This document shows, piece by piece, positions 32,690 to 40,816 of a stretch of DNA of 43,322 nucleotides (position 1 is the stretch's first letter; every line of letters starts with the position of its first letter). The stretch is taken from positions 1-43,322 of the forward strand of contig JACQXX010000100.1 in the NCBI GenBank assembly GCA_016208495.1, read 5' to 3'. The translations under genes and the position numbers were made by a program. Source of the stretch: Acidobacteriota bacterium (GTDB lineage Bacteria > Acidobacteriota > Blastocatellia > Chloracidobacteriales > Chloracidobacteriaceae). A model generated the notes under the pieces. The model was given only the letters and a program-made list of their open reading frames with translations, was not told where the DNA came from and made no database searches.

Positions 32690-34879
32690 ATGACATTACC
32701 GATGCTTCGCTTTTTTGCCCGTTCTGCTGCCCTGTGTGTATTGATGCTGGCGACCAGCCTGACTTTTTTGGTGCAGGCAGCGCCATTTAAAGACGAACAT
32801 ATTGAAGTTGAACTGGTTTCCGAAGTGGAATCCATTCAGGCCGGACAGCCCTTTTGGGTTGCCCTGCGCATGAAGACCGAAGATCACTGGCACACTTACT
32901 GGCTCAATCCCGGCGGACCAGGGCTTCCGACCTCCCTCAAATGGAAACTGCCTGCCGGATTCACTGCTGGCCCGATTCAGTGGCCATATCCCGTCAAAAT
33001 TGTGACCGAAGGGTTGGTGAGCTACGGGTACGAAGAAGAAACCTTCCTCCTGGTTCGTCTCCAACCGCCTGCCACCTTAAAACCTGGTTCCACAATTGAA
33101 CTGGCCGTTGCGGCTGACTGGCTGGTCTGTAAAGAAATCTGTCTGCCGGGCCATGCTGATTTGAAACTGGGCCTGACTGTGGCGGATGGGGTTGCTAAAC
33201 CTTCCTCCTGGTCCGAAGCCTTTTCCGCCACCCGCGCCAAACTCCCACTTGAAGGCGCTGATTGGAAGTTACAAGCCGCGATTCAAAATGACAAAATTCT
33301 GCTGAAAGCGACCCAACCGGCTGATTTCAAAGACCAGCTCAAACAAATCGTGTTTTTGCCTCAGGAAGGGCTGGTCATCGAAGACGACGCCCCCCAAACC
33401 GTCAAACGGGTCGAAAACGGCTATCTGATTGAACTCAAACGGTCAATGATTGATCCGTCAAAGGTGCCGACCAAACTGGAAGGGATTCTGATTTCAGAAG
33501 GCTGGCGCGGTGAAAAGTCAGAACGGTCATTGCGAGTCAATATTGAGATTGAACCAGTTGTCAAACTCGGCAATCTGGCCGCCGTGACTGAGACCACCAA
33601 GCCCGGTGCTGGGGCCAAACCTGGCGCACCAGCTTCGTTTCTGACCATTCTGATTGCCATCGGGTCAGCGTTTGTCGGCGGATTGATTCTCAATCTTATG
33701 CCCTGTGTGTTGCCGGTGCTTTCAATCAAAGTTCTGAGTTTTGTCCAACAAGCTGGCGAAGACAAAAGCAAAGTCTGGAAACACGGTGCCGTGTTTACCC
33801 TCGGGGTGCTGACCCTGTTTTGGGGGCTGGCCGGGTCGTTGCTCATCCTGCGGGCTGGCGGAGAGCAGATTGGCTGGGGGTTTCAGCTTCAGTCGCCGGG
33901 ATTTTTAATTTTTATTTGTTCGCTGCTATTTTTACTTGGACTTAACCTGTTTGGTGTATTTGAAATCGTGCTCAACGTCGGCGGCAACCTGTCGTCCCAG
34001 TCTGGCTATTCGGGGTCATTTTTCAGCGGCGCACTGGCCACGCTGGTCGCAACCCCTTGTACTGCACCGTTTATGGGATCAGCGCTTGGGTTTGCGATTG
34101 CCCAGCCACCGATTGTTTCGATGCTGATTTTTACCTCGCTCGGGTTGGGAATGGCCTTTCCATACTTGATGCTTTCGCTGTTTCCGGCCTTGATGCGGTT
34201 TGTGCCGCGGCCCGGTGTCTGGATGGAAGCCTTCAAGCAGTTTATGGGCTTCCTGATGATGGCCACCGTGGTTTGGCTGGCGTGGGTGTTTGGACTCCAG
34301 GTCGGCGTGAACGGCTTGATTGCTTTGATGGCTGGTTTTGTCGTGATGGGGATTGGTGCCTGGGTTTTAGGCCGCTGGGGCAATCTGATGATGGCCTCGC
34401 GGACCCGGTTGATTGCCCACGTGGCGGCAGGAGTTTTAATTGCCAGTGGAATTGGGCTGGTTTGGGTTAATTCAAGGGATGTGGCGACAACAGCTTCAGC
34501 CAATACTCAGCCCACAACCACAGCCGAAGGGATTACCTGGGAACCATATTCTCCTCAGCGGTTTGCCGAAGTTCGAGCTGCGGGGAAACCGGTGTTTATT
34601 GATTTCACGGCTGCCTGGTGCCTGAGCTGTCAGGTCAATGAAAAAGTCGCCTTGAGCAAACCTGAAATTGCGGCTGAGTTTAAAAAGCGTGGCATTGTGA
34701 CAATGAAGGCTGACTGGACATCGCGCAACGAAGAGATTACCCGCAAACTTGCCGAGTTTGAACGCAACGGCGTGCCGCTGTATGTGCTCTATACCAAAGA
34801 TCAGAATCAGCCCCCAATGGTTCTGCCCGAAGTTATTACCCCCGGCATCGTGATGGATGCCCTGCAAAAAGTGAATTAA
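32690..34879 (+). CDS. DsbD/ScsB-like thiol:disulfide interchange protein
   Basis: From the ATG at 32690 (AGGA ahead) the protein has 729 residues. A signal peptide leads to a periplasmic alpha domain (DHWHTYWLNPGGPGLPTSLK, then WLVCKEICLPGHADL with two Cys), a membrane electron-transfer domain of about eight helices (LNLMPCVLPVLSIKVLSF, VATPCTAPFMG) and a C-terminal thioredoxin domain with FIDFTAAWCLSCQVNEK. It carries electrons from cytoplasmic thioredoxin to the periplasm. The first domain is of the ScsB rather than E. coli DsbD type. The thioredoxin-fold lipoprotein gene starts 47 bases later and is likely its partner. The protein diverges from the VPS10-type gene. Confidence 0.93.
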   Translation: MTLPMLRFFARSAALCVLMLATSLTFLVQAAPFKDEHIEVELVSEVESIQAGQPFWVALRMKTEDHWHTYWLNPGGPGLPTSLKWKLPAGFTAGPIQWPYPVKIVTEGLVSYGYEEETFLLVRLQPPATLKPGSTIELAVAADWLVCKEICLPGHADLKLGLTVADGVAKPSSWSEAFSATRAKLPLEGADWKLQAAIQNDKILLKATQPADFKDQLKQIVFLPQEGLVIEDDAPQTVKRVENGYLIELKRSMIDPSKVPTKLEGILISEGWRGEKSERSLRVNIEIEPVVKLGNLAAVTETTKPGAGAKPGAPASFLTILIAIGSAFVGGLILNLMPCVLPVLSIKVLSFVQQAGEDKSKVWKHGAVFTLGVLTLFWGLAGSLLILRAGGEQIGWGFQLQSPGFLIFICSLLFLLGLNLFGVFEIVLNVGGNLSSQSGYSGSFFSGALATLVATPCTAPFMGSALGFAIAQPPIVSMLIFTSLGLGMAFPYLMLSLFPALMRFVPRPGVWMEAFKQFMGFLMMATVVWLAWVFGLQVGVNGLIALMAGFVVMGIGAWVLGRWGNLMMASRTRLIAHVAAGVLIASGIGLVWVNSRDVATTASANTQPTTTAEGITWEPYSPQRFAEVRAAGKPVFIDFTAAWCLSCQVNEKVALSKPEIAAEFKKRGIVTMKADWTSRNEEITRKLAEFERNGVPLYVLYTKDQNQPPMVLPEVITPGIVMDALQKVN

Positions 34880-34926
34880 ATCCGCAAATTGAATCTGTGA
34901 ACCTTAGTTTTTAGGAGATGATAGCA

Positions 34927-35526
34927 ATGACAACAAAGATGAAGAACCTTGCATTACTCGCCATTTTAGGTGTTTTTCTGGTGATTGGCTGCAGCCCGGT
35001 GAATGGTGCCGGTGATGTGGCTGTTGGCGGTGCCGCCCCAAATTTCACCGGTACCGATAGCCATGGGAAAACCCACTCATTAACCGATTTCAAAGGCAAG
35101 TTTGTGGTTTTGGAATGGTTTAACCCGGACTGCCCGTTTGTAAAGGCCCAATATGATCCAAAACACATGCAGGAATTACAAAAGCTCTTCACCAAAAAAG
35201 GGATTGTCTGGCTTTCGGTTGATTCCTCAGCCCCTGGAAAACAGGGTCACTTAACCCCCGACCAGGCCAATGCGGTGTTGAAAGAAAAAGGCGCCGCGCC
35301 AACGGCATTGCTGCTTGATCCAGAAGGCAAAATCGGTCGCCTCTACGGTGCCAAAACCACACCGCATATGTTTGTGATTGATCCGAGCGGAAAACTCATC
35401 TACGCCGGCGCGATTGATGACAAACAGGGCAAAAACTATGTCAGGGCCGCACTCGAAGAAGCTCTGGCCGGCAAGCCTGTGAGCCAGGCTGCCACCCAGC
35501 CCTATGGCTGCTCAGTAAAGTACTAA
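34927..35526 (+). CDS. Thioredoxin-fold lipoprotein, peroxiredoxin-like
   Basis: The ATG at 34927 has AGGAG nine bases ahead; an ATG at 34918 would be too close to it. The 199-residue product has a lipobox LVIGC and then a thioredoxin-fold domain of the AhpC/TSA type (VGGAAPNFTGTDSHGKTHSL, VVLEWFNPDCPFVKAQY, then KTTPHMFVID). The active site is a single Cys (DCPF) and not CxxC, so it is more a one-cysteine reductase or peroxiredoxin-like protein than thioredoxin. It forms a pair with the DsbD-like gene ahead, which could recycle it. Its stop TAA starts a heptamer-cored element. Confidence 0.9.
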   Translation: MTTKMKNLALLAILGVFLVIGCSPVNGAGDVAVGGAAPNFTGTDSHGKTHSLTDFKGKFVVLEWFNPDCPFVKAQYDPKHMQELQKLFTKKGIVWLSVDSSAPGKQGHLTPDQANAVLKEKGAAPTALLLDPEGKIGRLYGAKTTPHMFVIDPSGKLIYAGAIDDKQGKNYVRAALEEALAGKPVSQAATQPYGCSVKY

Positions 35527-35760
35527 TGCCAGTCAGTAGTCAGTAGTCAGTAGTCAGTAGTCTACTAAGGGACCCAGAAGAAAATAAAATCCCACTGAAA
35601 TCGGGTTCAGGGTTCAGGGTTCAGGGTTTCGGCGATGAGTTGACTGATCCCACTCAAGATGAAGACTGGGGAACTGGCGGGTACCACTCAACGTGGAGTA
35701 TCTGGTTGATTGAATTACCTGGCTGTTTTCCAGTACAAAGTTTTTTCCAAGATGGTATAA
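35524..35760 (+). repeat. Heptamer-cored palindromic element, enlarged to 237 bp
   Basis: It begins TAATGCCAGTCAG on the stop codon of the lipoprotein gene and ends CCAAGATGGTATAA. Four GTAGTCA units are followed by TCTACTAAG as in the 115-bp copy. A block of about 120 bp that includes three GGGTTCA units is inserted, and then TTGATTGAATTACCTGGCTG and TTTTCCAGTACAAAG complete the common order. Confidence 0.75.
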
Positions 35761-36035
35761 CCTCATTGAGGGTTCAGAGTTGGAGGGGAACGAACAGTTT
35801 TTGAATCGTTTCGTCCTGAAGTTTCAATTTCTTTCCCACAGGTCGCGCCAGTCGCGACCTTTTTCATTCGAACGGGATCGGTTTTTGGCTCAGAGTTCAG
35901 GCTTTATCCGCTCCCGTTCGGTACCAGTGTGAAACAGAAGTTCCGAATGATGGATAGGTTATCTCATTGAATCAAAATGTTTTGACCTGTTCATAATTCA
36001 TAATTCATCACTGGTATTTCCAAGGAGAATTTGCA
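35761..36035. other. Intergenic region before esterase gene
   Basis: Together with the element this is more than 500 bases without a gene. It contains one intrinsic terminator (35840-35864) and a 9-bp inverted pair CGAACGGGA...TCCCGTTCG at 35869 and 35920. The AAGGAG site of the esterase is at 36022-36027. Confidence 0.5.
35840..35864 (+). terminator. Intrinsic terminator
   Basis: AGGTCGCG-CCAGT-CGCGACCT is followed by TTTT. It may end the DsbD-lipoprotein transcript after it has crossed the element. Confidence 0.8.
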
Positions 36036-36899
36036 TTGATTGCCACAGCAAGAAAAACAACCAGACGCCGCGTTGGGTCTTCGTCACGGCGCGCACGGCG
36101 CCATTCACCAGTTCAACATACGCTGACCGGGAATTTCCGAATGCACACGGCCTTTCCCTCCAAATTTTTGCCGCAGGCCAGAAATGTCCTGGTCTATTTG
36201 CCGCCCGACTATGAAACCAATGCCACCCAGCACTACCCGGTTTTTTACATGCACGATGGGCAGAACTTGTTTGACGCCGCCACAGCCTACATCCCTGGAA
36301 ATGACTGGCGGGTTGATGAGACGGCTGAAGAGTTGATCAAAAAAGGTCGGATGGAACCGGCGATTATTGTCGGCATTTACAACACCGGAGTGCATCGAAT
36401 TGATGAATACACGCCCACCCACGATCCTCGGGTTAAAGCTGGAGGGAAGGCTGACCTCTATGGTCGGCTGATTGTCGAAGAGTTAAAGCCGTTTATTGAT
36501 ACGGTGTACCGGACGCTTCCTGGGCGCTTACACACGGCGCTTGGCGGTTCGTCATTGGGAGGATTGGTAACATTGTATCTGGGGCTCAAATACCCGCATG
36601 TCTTTGGCCGGTTGGCGGCACTTTCGCCTTCACTCTGGTGGGATCAGCACTGGCTGGTGCGCCAGTATCAGGCACTTCCTGGCAAGCTGCCCTCAAAAAT
36701 CTGGCTCGACATGGGGACGCGTGAAGGCCACACCGCCCTGGCCCCAGTGCAACACTTTCGGGATGCTCTGGTCCATAAAGGGCATGATCTGGACGTTGAT
36801 TTGCGGTACTTTGAAGCCAAAGGTGCCCGCCATGGCGAACGAGCCTGGGCCAAACGCGTAAAACCGCTGCTCAGATTTTTGTTCCCACCTCAGAAGTGA
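36036..36899 (+). CDS. Alpha/beta-hydrolase esterase, esterase-D/enterochelin type
   Basis: The 287-residue protein is of the putative esterase family. NVLVYLPPDYETN, FYMHDGQNLFDAATAY and RVDETAEELI lead to the nucleophile elbow GGSSLGGLVT; an Asp (DMGTREG) and His (GARHGERAW) complete the likely triad. The first 35 residues are Arg/Ser-rich and basic without a signal peptide, so it may be cytoplasmic. The start is TTG at 36036, eight bases after AAGGAG. It is related to esterases acting on acylated sugars or siderophores; the substrate is unknown. It is transcribed alone and convergent with the modA-like gene. Confidence 0.9.
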   Translation: MIATARKTTRRRVGSSSRRARRHSPVQHTLTGNFRMHTAFPSKFLPQARNVLVYLPPDYETNATQHYPVFYMHDGQNLFDAATAYIPGNDWRVDETAEELIKKGRMEPAIIVGIYNTGVHRIDEYTPTHDPRVKAGGKADLYGRLIVEELKPFIDTVYRTLPGRLHTALGGSSLGGLVTLYLGLKYPHVFGRLAALSPSLWWDQHWLVRQYQALPGKLPSKIWLDMGTREGHTALAPVQHFRDALVHKGHDLDVDLRYFEAKGARHGERAWAKRVKPLLRFLFPPQK

Positions 36900-36926
36900 G
36901 TGGAGAATAAAGGATGAAGAAACCCT

Positions 36927-36964
36927 CGGGTTCCGGGGTTTTGAAACCAAAAAACCGGAACCCG
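36927..36964. terminator. Bidirectional hairpin between esterase and modA-like gene
   Basis: CGGGTTCCGG (36927-36936) pairs with CCGGAACCCG (36955-36964) and the loop has further pairing (GGTTTT with AAAACC). It lies between convergent genes. The T run is weak. Confidence 0.65.
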
Positions 36965-36970
36965 GCCTTT

Positions 36971-37019
36971 CTTCATTCTTCATTCTTCATTCTTCATTCT
37001 TCATTCTTCATTCTTCACT
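36971..37019. repeat. Heptamer array at the 3' end of the modA-like gene
   Basis: Six perfect CTTCATT units and one CTTCACT lie in tandem. The last codons of the modA-like gene (KNEE) and its TGA stop are formed by the array itself, read on the minus strand. Confidence 0.9.
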
Positions 37020-37780
37020 TCTCCAAACCCATATTTCTGAAGGATTTGCTGGCCTTCCTGGCTCAGGGTAAATTCCCTGAACCGTTTAGCCTGGTCAGGA
37101 TGCCGGGTGCGCTTGAGGATGCACAGGGTCTGGTTGAGCGGTTGATAGAGTGCTCGATCAATCGGAAACAAGTGTCCTTCAGATCGAGTGGTCACCAAAG
37201 ATTTGGCCACCAGGCCGATGTCGGCATTCCCGGTGTTGATATACTGGAACGCCTGGCTGATATTTTCTCCCATAATCAATTTTGTTTGGATCTGGTCATA
37301 GATTTTGGCTGCTTGCAGCACCTGAACGGCTGCTTTGCCATAAGGGGCGTGGTCTGGGTTGGCAATGGCAATTCGACGGATGGCTGGATTGGTGAGTTCG
37401 GTGAGCGAGGTTATTCGAACGGGGGTATCTGCCCGTTGCCAGCCAACCAGATATCCCTGGGCATAGGAAGTTGTTGATTTTTCAAGAACCAACCCCTGGT
37501 TGCGGAGTTGGTCGGTATAGCTTTGATCAGCGGCGAAAAAGAGATCAATCGGGGCGCCTTGTTCGATTTGGCGGGTCAACAAACCCGTTGAGCCAAAGTT
37601 GATTTTTACGGATTGACCGGTTTTTTGTTGAAACAGAGTCGCAATTTCCTGCAAGGCCGGATTCAAATCAGCCGCCGCGGCGATCTGTAACGGCTCGTTG
37701 GCTGGTTGGTGTACTGAGGATGTACATCCCGCCCCAGCCCAGGCGAAAACCAGTATTAGAAAACAAAAGAGATTTTTCAT
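37001..37780 (-). CDS. modA: ModA-like molybdate-binding lipoprotein
   Basis: Started at ATG 37780 it has 259 residues. A signal with lipobox AGAGC anchors it to the membrane. The family series AAAADLNPALQEIATLF, FGSTGLLTRQIEQGAPIDLF and FAADQSYTDQL carries the Ser and other ligands of oxyanion-binding proteins (molybdate or tungstate). HAPYGKAAVQVL and ADIGLVAKSL complete it. The binding protein should deliver to the permease at 28196. It is about 8 kb away from the rest of the transporter, which is unusual. The C-terminus is coded by the heptamer array, so a few residues may be acquired. Confidence 0.93.
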   Translation of the reverse strand: MKNLFCFLILVFAWAGAGCTSSVHQPANEPLQIAAAADLNPALQEIATLFQQKTGQSVKINFGSTGLLTRQIEQGAPIDLFFAADQSYTDQLRNQGLVLEKSTTSYAQGYLVGWQRADTPVRITSLTELTNPAIRRIAIANPDHAPYGKAAVQVLQAAKIYDQIQTKLIMGENISQAFQYINTGNADIGLVAKSLVTTRSEGHLFPIDRALYQPLNQTLCILKRTRHPDQAKRFREFTLSQEGQQILQKYGFGEVKNEE

Positions 37781-37964
37781 GGATCGTGTCAACCGTTCAG
37801 GTTTCGGAAAGCTTCATTGAAACTGTCTTTGCGTGGTTCAACCGGCTATGTTATAACCAGTGCCAGTCTTTGACACCTCGTTCCTTACCTGAGGTCAAAA
37901 AGAATCCCAAGTCTGAGCCAACTTTCATACTGATCTGGTTCTTCGCCAGCCCAAGGAACAATCT

Positions 37965-38435
37965 GTGCCACGTGAAATCATTGGAAAATTAAATGCTGAC
38001 GGCCTGCGATGTGCCATTGTCGTCAGTCGCTGGAATGATCTGGTTGTCAACCGATTGCTTTCGGGGGCAACTGATACCCTGGAACGTCTTGGAGGCTCGC
38101 CTGACTTATGGGCGATTGTCCGGGTGCCGGGCTCCTTTGAAATTCCTTTGGCAGCGAAAAAACTGGCCATCAGTGGAAAGTGGGATGCCATTATTTGCCT
38201 CGGAGCTTTGATTCGAGGTGAAACACCGCATTTTGACTATATTGCCGCAGAAGTCACAAAAGGAATCGCAGCTGTGTCCCTTGAATCAAACATCCCGATT
38301 ACCTATGGGGTCTTAACGGCTGACACCGTTGAGCAAGCCCTGAATCGGGCTGGTTTGAAAGCTGGGAACAAAGGGGTTGAAGCTGCGATGGCCGCGGTGG
38401 AGTTATTCAACCTCTACAAAGAACTTTCAAGTTAG
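37965..38435 (+). CDS. ribH: 6,7-dimethyl-8-ribityllumazine synthase
   Basis: The 156-residue protein is the penultimate enzyme of riboflavin synthesis, condensing the pyrimidinedione amine with dihydroxybutanone phosphate. Visible motifs are [48 protein letters not shown] (with the catalytic His), and [15 protein letters not shown], followed by [13 protein letters not shown]. It starts at GTG 37965 with AAGGAA ahead. The nusB gene is 106 bases downstream, and ribH-nusB is a classic arrangement. I see no FMN riboswitch in the 180 bases ahead. Confidence 0.97.
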   Translation: MPREIIGKLNADGLRCAIVVSRWNDLVVNRLLSGATDTLERLGGSPDLWAIVRVPGSFEIPLAAKKLAISGKWDAIICLGALIRGETPHFDYIAAEVTKGIAAVSLESNIPITYGVLTADTVEQALNRAGLKAGNKGVEAAMAAVELFNLYKELSS

Positions 38436-38541
38436 GGTGCAGAGTGCACTGGAACCGATTCCTCTGGTGTTTTCTGCCGACCCAGAGCTTTCCCAGTTCC
38501 GGCCTCTTAATTTTTTTCCCGTCTGTAGGATTTGAAATATT

Positions 38542-39006
38542 ATGGGTGTTCGTCGTAGGGCTAGAGAGTGCGCCTTACAAATGCTCTTTCAATTTGATTT
38601 AGCAAAACCAACTCTTCCAGAACTTCTCAAAACATATTGGGAAGAACTCAATGACACCAGTGGCGATGCTCAGGAATTTGCCACCAATCTCACCCTGGGG
38701 GTAATCGCCCATCTTGATGAGGTTGATGCGTTGATTCGTCGGCGCACCGAACACTGGCGAATTTCCCGGATGGCGGTGGTTGACCGGAACCTCCTTCGGT
38801 TGGCGGTCTATGAATTTTTGTACGAGCCTGAGACGCCAAAAACCGTTGTCATCAATGAAGCCCTTGAAATTGCCCGGCGCTTCAGTACCTATGAAGCGAC
38901 CCAGTTTGTCAATGGAATCCTGGATGGCATCAAGCGGGACTTAGAGGGCAATGAAGAGGACCAGGCGCCGTTGACGCCTCAAAGTTCGTCTGCAACGACC
39001 GCGTAA
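38542..39006 (+). CDS. nusB: Transcription antitermination protein NusB
   Basis: The 154-residue protein is a compact helical RNA-binding factor that with NusE/S10 helps antitermination in rRNA operons. It begins GVRRRARECALQMLFQFD, the usual NusB start, and shows ISRMAVVDRNLLRLAVYEFL and VINEALEIARRFSTYEATQF with VNGILD near the end. It lies between ribH and the DUF4388 gene, which follows after only 23 bases and is likely co-transcribed. Confidence 0.97.
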   Translation: MGVRRRARECALQMLFQFDLAKPTLPELLKTYWEELNDTSGDAQEFATNLTLGVIAHLDEVDALIRRRTEHWRISRMAVVDRNLLRLAVYEFLYEPETPKTVVINEALEIARRFSTYEATQFVNGILDGIKRDLEGNEEDQAPLTPQSSSATTA

Positions 39007-39029
39007 CAATCTGTGATGGAGACTAACCG

Positions 39030-40601
39030 ATGAGCCTTGCCGGGACACTTGAGGAACTTCCTCTGGCGGACATTCTTCAAATTATCAGCCTTGGCCGGCG
39101 CACCGGGATTCTGACGCTGCTCACTGCGGATGGTCGCTTTACGATGTCCTTTCGGGATGGGCTGGTGGTTGGGGCAACCGAAGCCCAGGGCCGTCCACTC
39201 GGGCAGGTGCTGATTGATTCCGGGCTCATTACGGCGGCGCAACTGGCAGCCGCGCTGGATTTACAAATCTCTGGCGACTGGAAACCACTTGGTGCCATCC
39301 TGGTTCAGCAAGGGGTGATTGTGTATGACCAGTTGGAGGATGTTGCCCGCCGTGAACTTGAACGGATTACCCGCCGGATTGTCCAGCTTCAAAAAGGAAA
39401 TTTTAGTTTTCAAGTGGCGGAAGTTCCCACCTATGGCAGTTGCCGTTTGAACGCGCAGGAAATGTTGCTCGAAACTGCCCGACAGCACGACGAACTCCGT
39501 CACCATCAAGCGCTTCAGACTCTCAGCGATCCCAATCCCCGCAAAGGCTACATTCTCATTATCAACCCCCACGGTGAACTGGTTTTGCCTCTGCGCCAAG
39601 CCCTGGCAAACCTTGAAGTCGAAGTCCATGCCGTGAGTAATCTGGCCCCAGAGGCACTTGTGACCGGGTTTGATGAACTGATTCACAGTGGATTACCGGC
39701 CCTGGTCATCGCTGATTTTGAGGAACTCAACCCGCAACCTGGTGGGGAGCCAAGGCTGGCCTGGAAGTATTTGAAAGAGATTGGGGAGCGTTCCATCACG
39801 TTGATTACCGCTGAGTACCCGGCTCAGGTGACACAGGCGATGCTGGATGCCTTCAATCCATTGCGGATCCTGTCACGTCCGAATGTACGGAGCCTCCAGG
39901 GCTCTATTTCACCCCACGCCCAATCCCAATTGACGGCTTTTGTCGAGCATATCAAAACGGTTGTCGCCCAATTGACCAGTGCCTCACTTTTTGAATCAAT
40001 GCATCCGGACGCGGCTGACTTTTTTTCGGATGTCGGGATTCCCATTGTTTTGCCTGAACGTCAGGATGAAGGCTCTGAAAAGCGATTGCTTGAACTCCTC
40101 CATGAGTCCATCTCTCAGTTAAAAAATCCGGACGAAACCACGGAAGTTTCCTTGTTGTTAATGCGATTGCTGGCTGAATGCTTTGACCGGGCGCTCTTTT
40201 TTCTCGTCAGGGGCGATCAACTCATCGGACGCGGTGGGTTTGGGTTTTCAGCGGCGGCTGAAAAAGCAACGGCTAAAGTCCGTAAATTGCGCATTCCACT
40301 TGCGGAAAGCGATACATTCGGCCAGGTGTGTGCTCAGGGAAAGCCATTTCGCGGAAATCTCAACCCGCACTGGTGGGTCAAATATATTCCGGTTGAAGTC
40401 GGTGAATGTCCTTCGCGTGAAATTGTGATTTACCCGCTCCAAACCCAGGGCGGAACGATTGGACTGGTCTATGCCGACAACTCAATTCATCATAAACCAC
40501 TTTCGAATACCCACGTCCTTGAGATTTTTCTGTTCCAGGCCGGGATTGCTCTCGAAAACCGCAACCTGCAACAACGCCTGATGGGCCGCTCGGCAAGCTA
40601 G
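39030..40601 (+). CDS. DUF4388 (PATAN) plus GAF-like signalling protein
   Basis: The 523-residue protein begins with a DUF4388 domain (LAGTLEELPLADILQIISLG, RRTGILTL, FRDGLVVGATE), which in bacteria occurs with receiver and GAF domains. A helical region (70-170) follows, then a pseudo-receiver-like domain (YILIINPHGELVLPLRQALA; LPALVIADFEEL), which may lack the phosphorylation residues. The C-terminal part (about 345-510) looks like a GAF domain (LLLMRLLAECFDRALFFLV; YADNSIHHKPLSNTHVLEIF). It is likely a cytoplasmic signalling or scaffolding protein. It starts 23 bases after nusB and its stop is directly followed by a tandem array. Confidence 0.85.
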   Translation: MSLAGTLEELPLADILQIISLGRRTGILTLLTADGRFTMSFRDGLVVGATEAQGRPLGQVLIDSGLITAAQLAAALDLQISGDWKPLGAILVQQGVIVYDQLEDVARRELERITRRIVQLQKGNFSFQVAEVPTYGSCRLNAQEMLLETARQHDELRHHQALQTLSDPNPRKGYILIINPHGELVLPLRQALANLEVEVHAVSNLAPEALVTGFDELIHSGLPALVIADFEELNPQPGGEPRLAWKYLKEIGERSITLITAEYPAQVTQAMLDAFNPLRILSRPNVRSLQGSISPHAQSQLTAFVEHIKTVVAQLTSASLFESMHPDAADFFSDVGIPIVLPERQDEGSEKRLLELLHESISQLKNPDETTEVSLLLMRLLAECFDRALFFLVRGDQLIGRGGFGFSAAAEKATAKVRKLRIPLAESDTFGQVCAQGKPFRGNLNPHWWVKYIPVEVGECPSREIVIYPLQTQGGTIGLVYADNSIHHKPLSNTHVLEIFLFQAGIALENRNLQQRLMGRSAS

Positions 40602-40606
40602 GTGAC

Positions 40607-40710
40607 CGGGCTGAAGACATCGGGCTGAAGACATCGGGCTGAAGACATTGGGCTCAGGGCTTGGGGCTGAAGACACCGGGCTCAGGGCTTGGGGCTCAGG
40701 GCTGAAGAAC
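40607..40710. repeat. 14-bp tandem array
   Basis: Three perfect copies of CGGGCTGAAGACAT are followed by variants with GGGCTCAGGGCTTGG. It begins 6 bases after the stop codon of the DUF4388 gene. Unit length is twice 7. Confidence 0.8.
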
Positions 40711-40721
40711 TGGTTTTATTT

Positions 40722-40749
40722 CATCCCTCATCCTTCATCCCTCATCCCT
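40722..40749. repeat. Heptamer array upstream of molybdopterin enzyme
   Basis: Four 7-bp units CATCCCT, CATCCTT, CATCCCT, CATCCCT. Confidence 0.75.
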
Positions 40750-40816
40750 TTCTGTGCCCCGAGCTTGCGAGACTTCAGCCCAACTCCTAACCTCTCATTC
40801 TTATCTCTCACACTTT

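Noticed and set aside
37793-37964. FMN riboswitch ahead of ribH
   Set aside because: The conserved AGGGGC and GGTGAA-type blocks of the RFN element are not present in this short gap.
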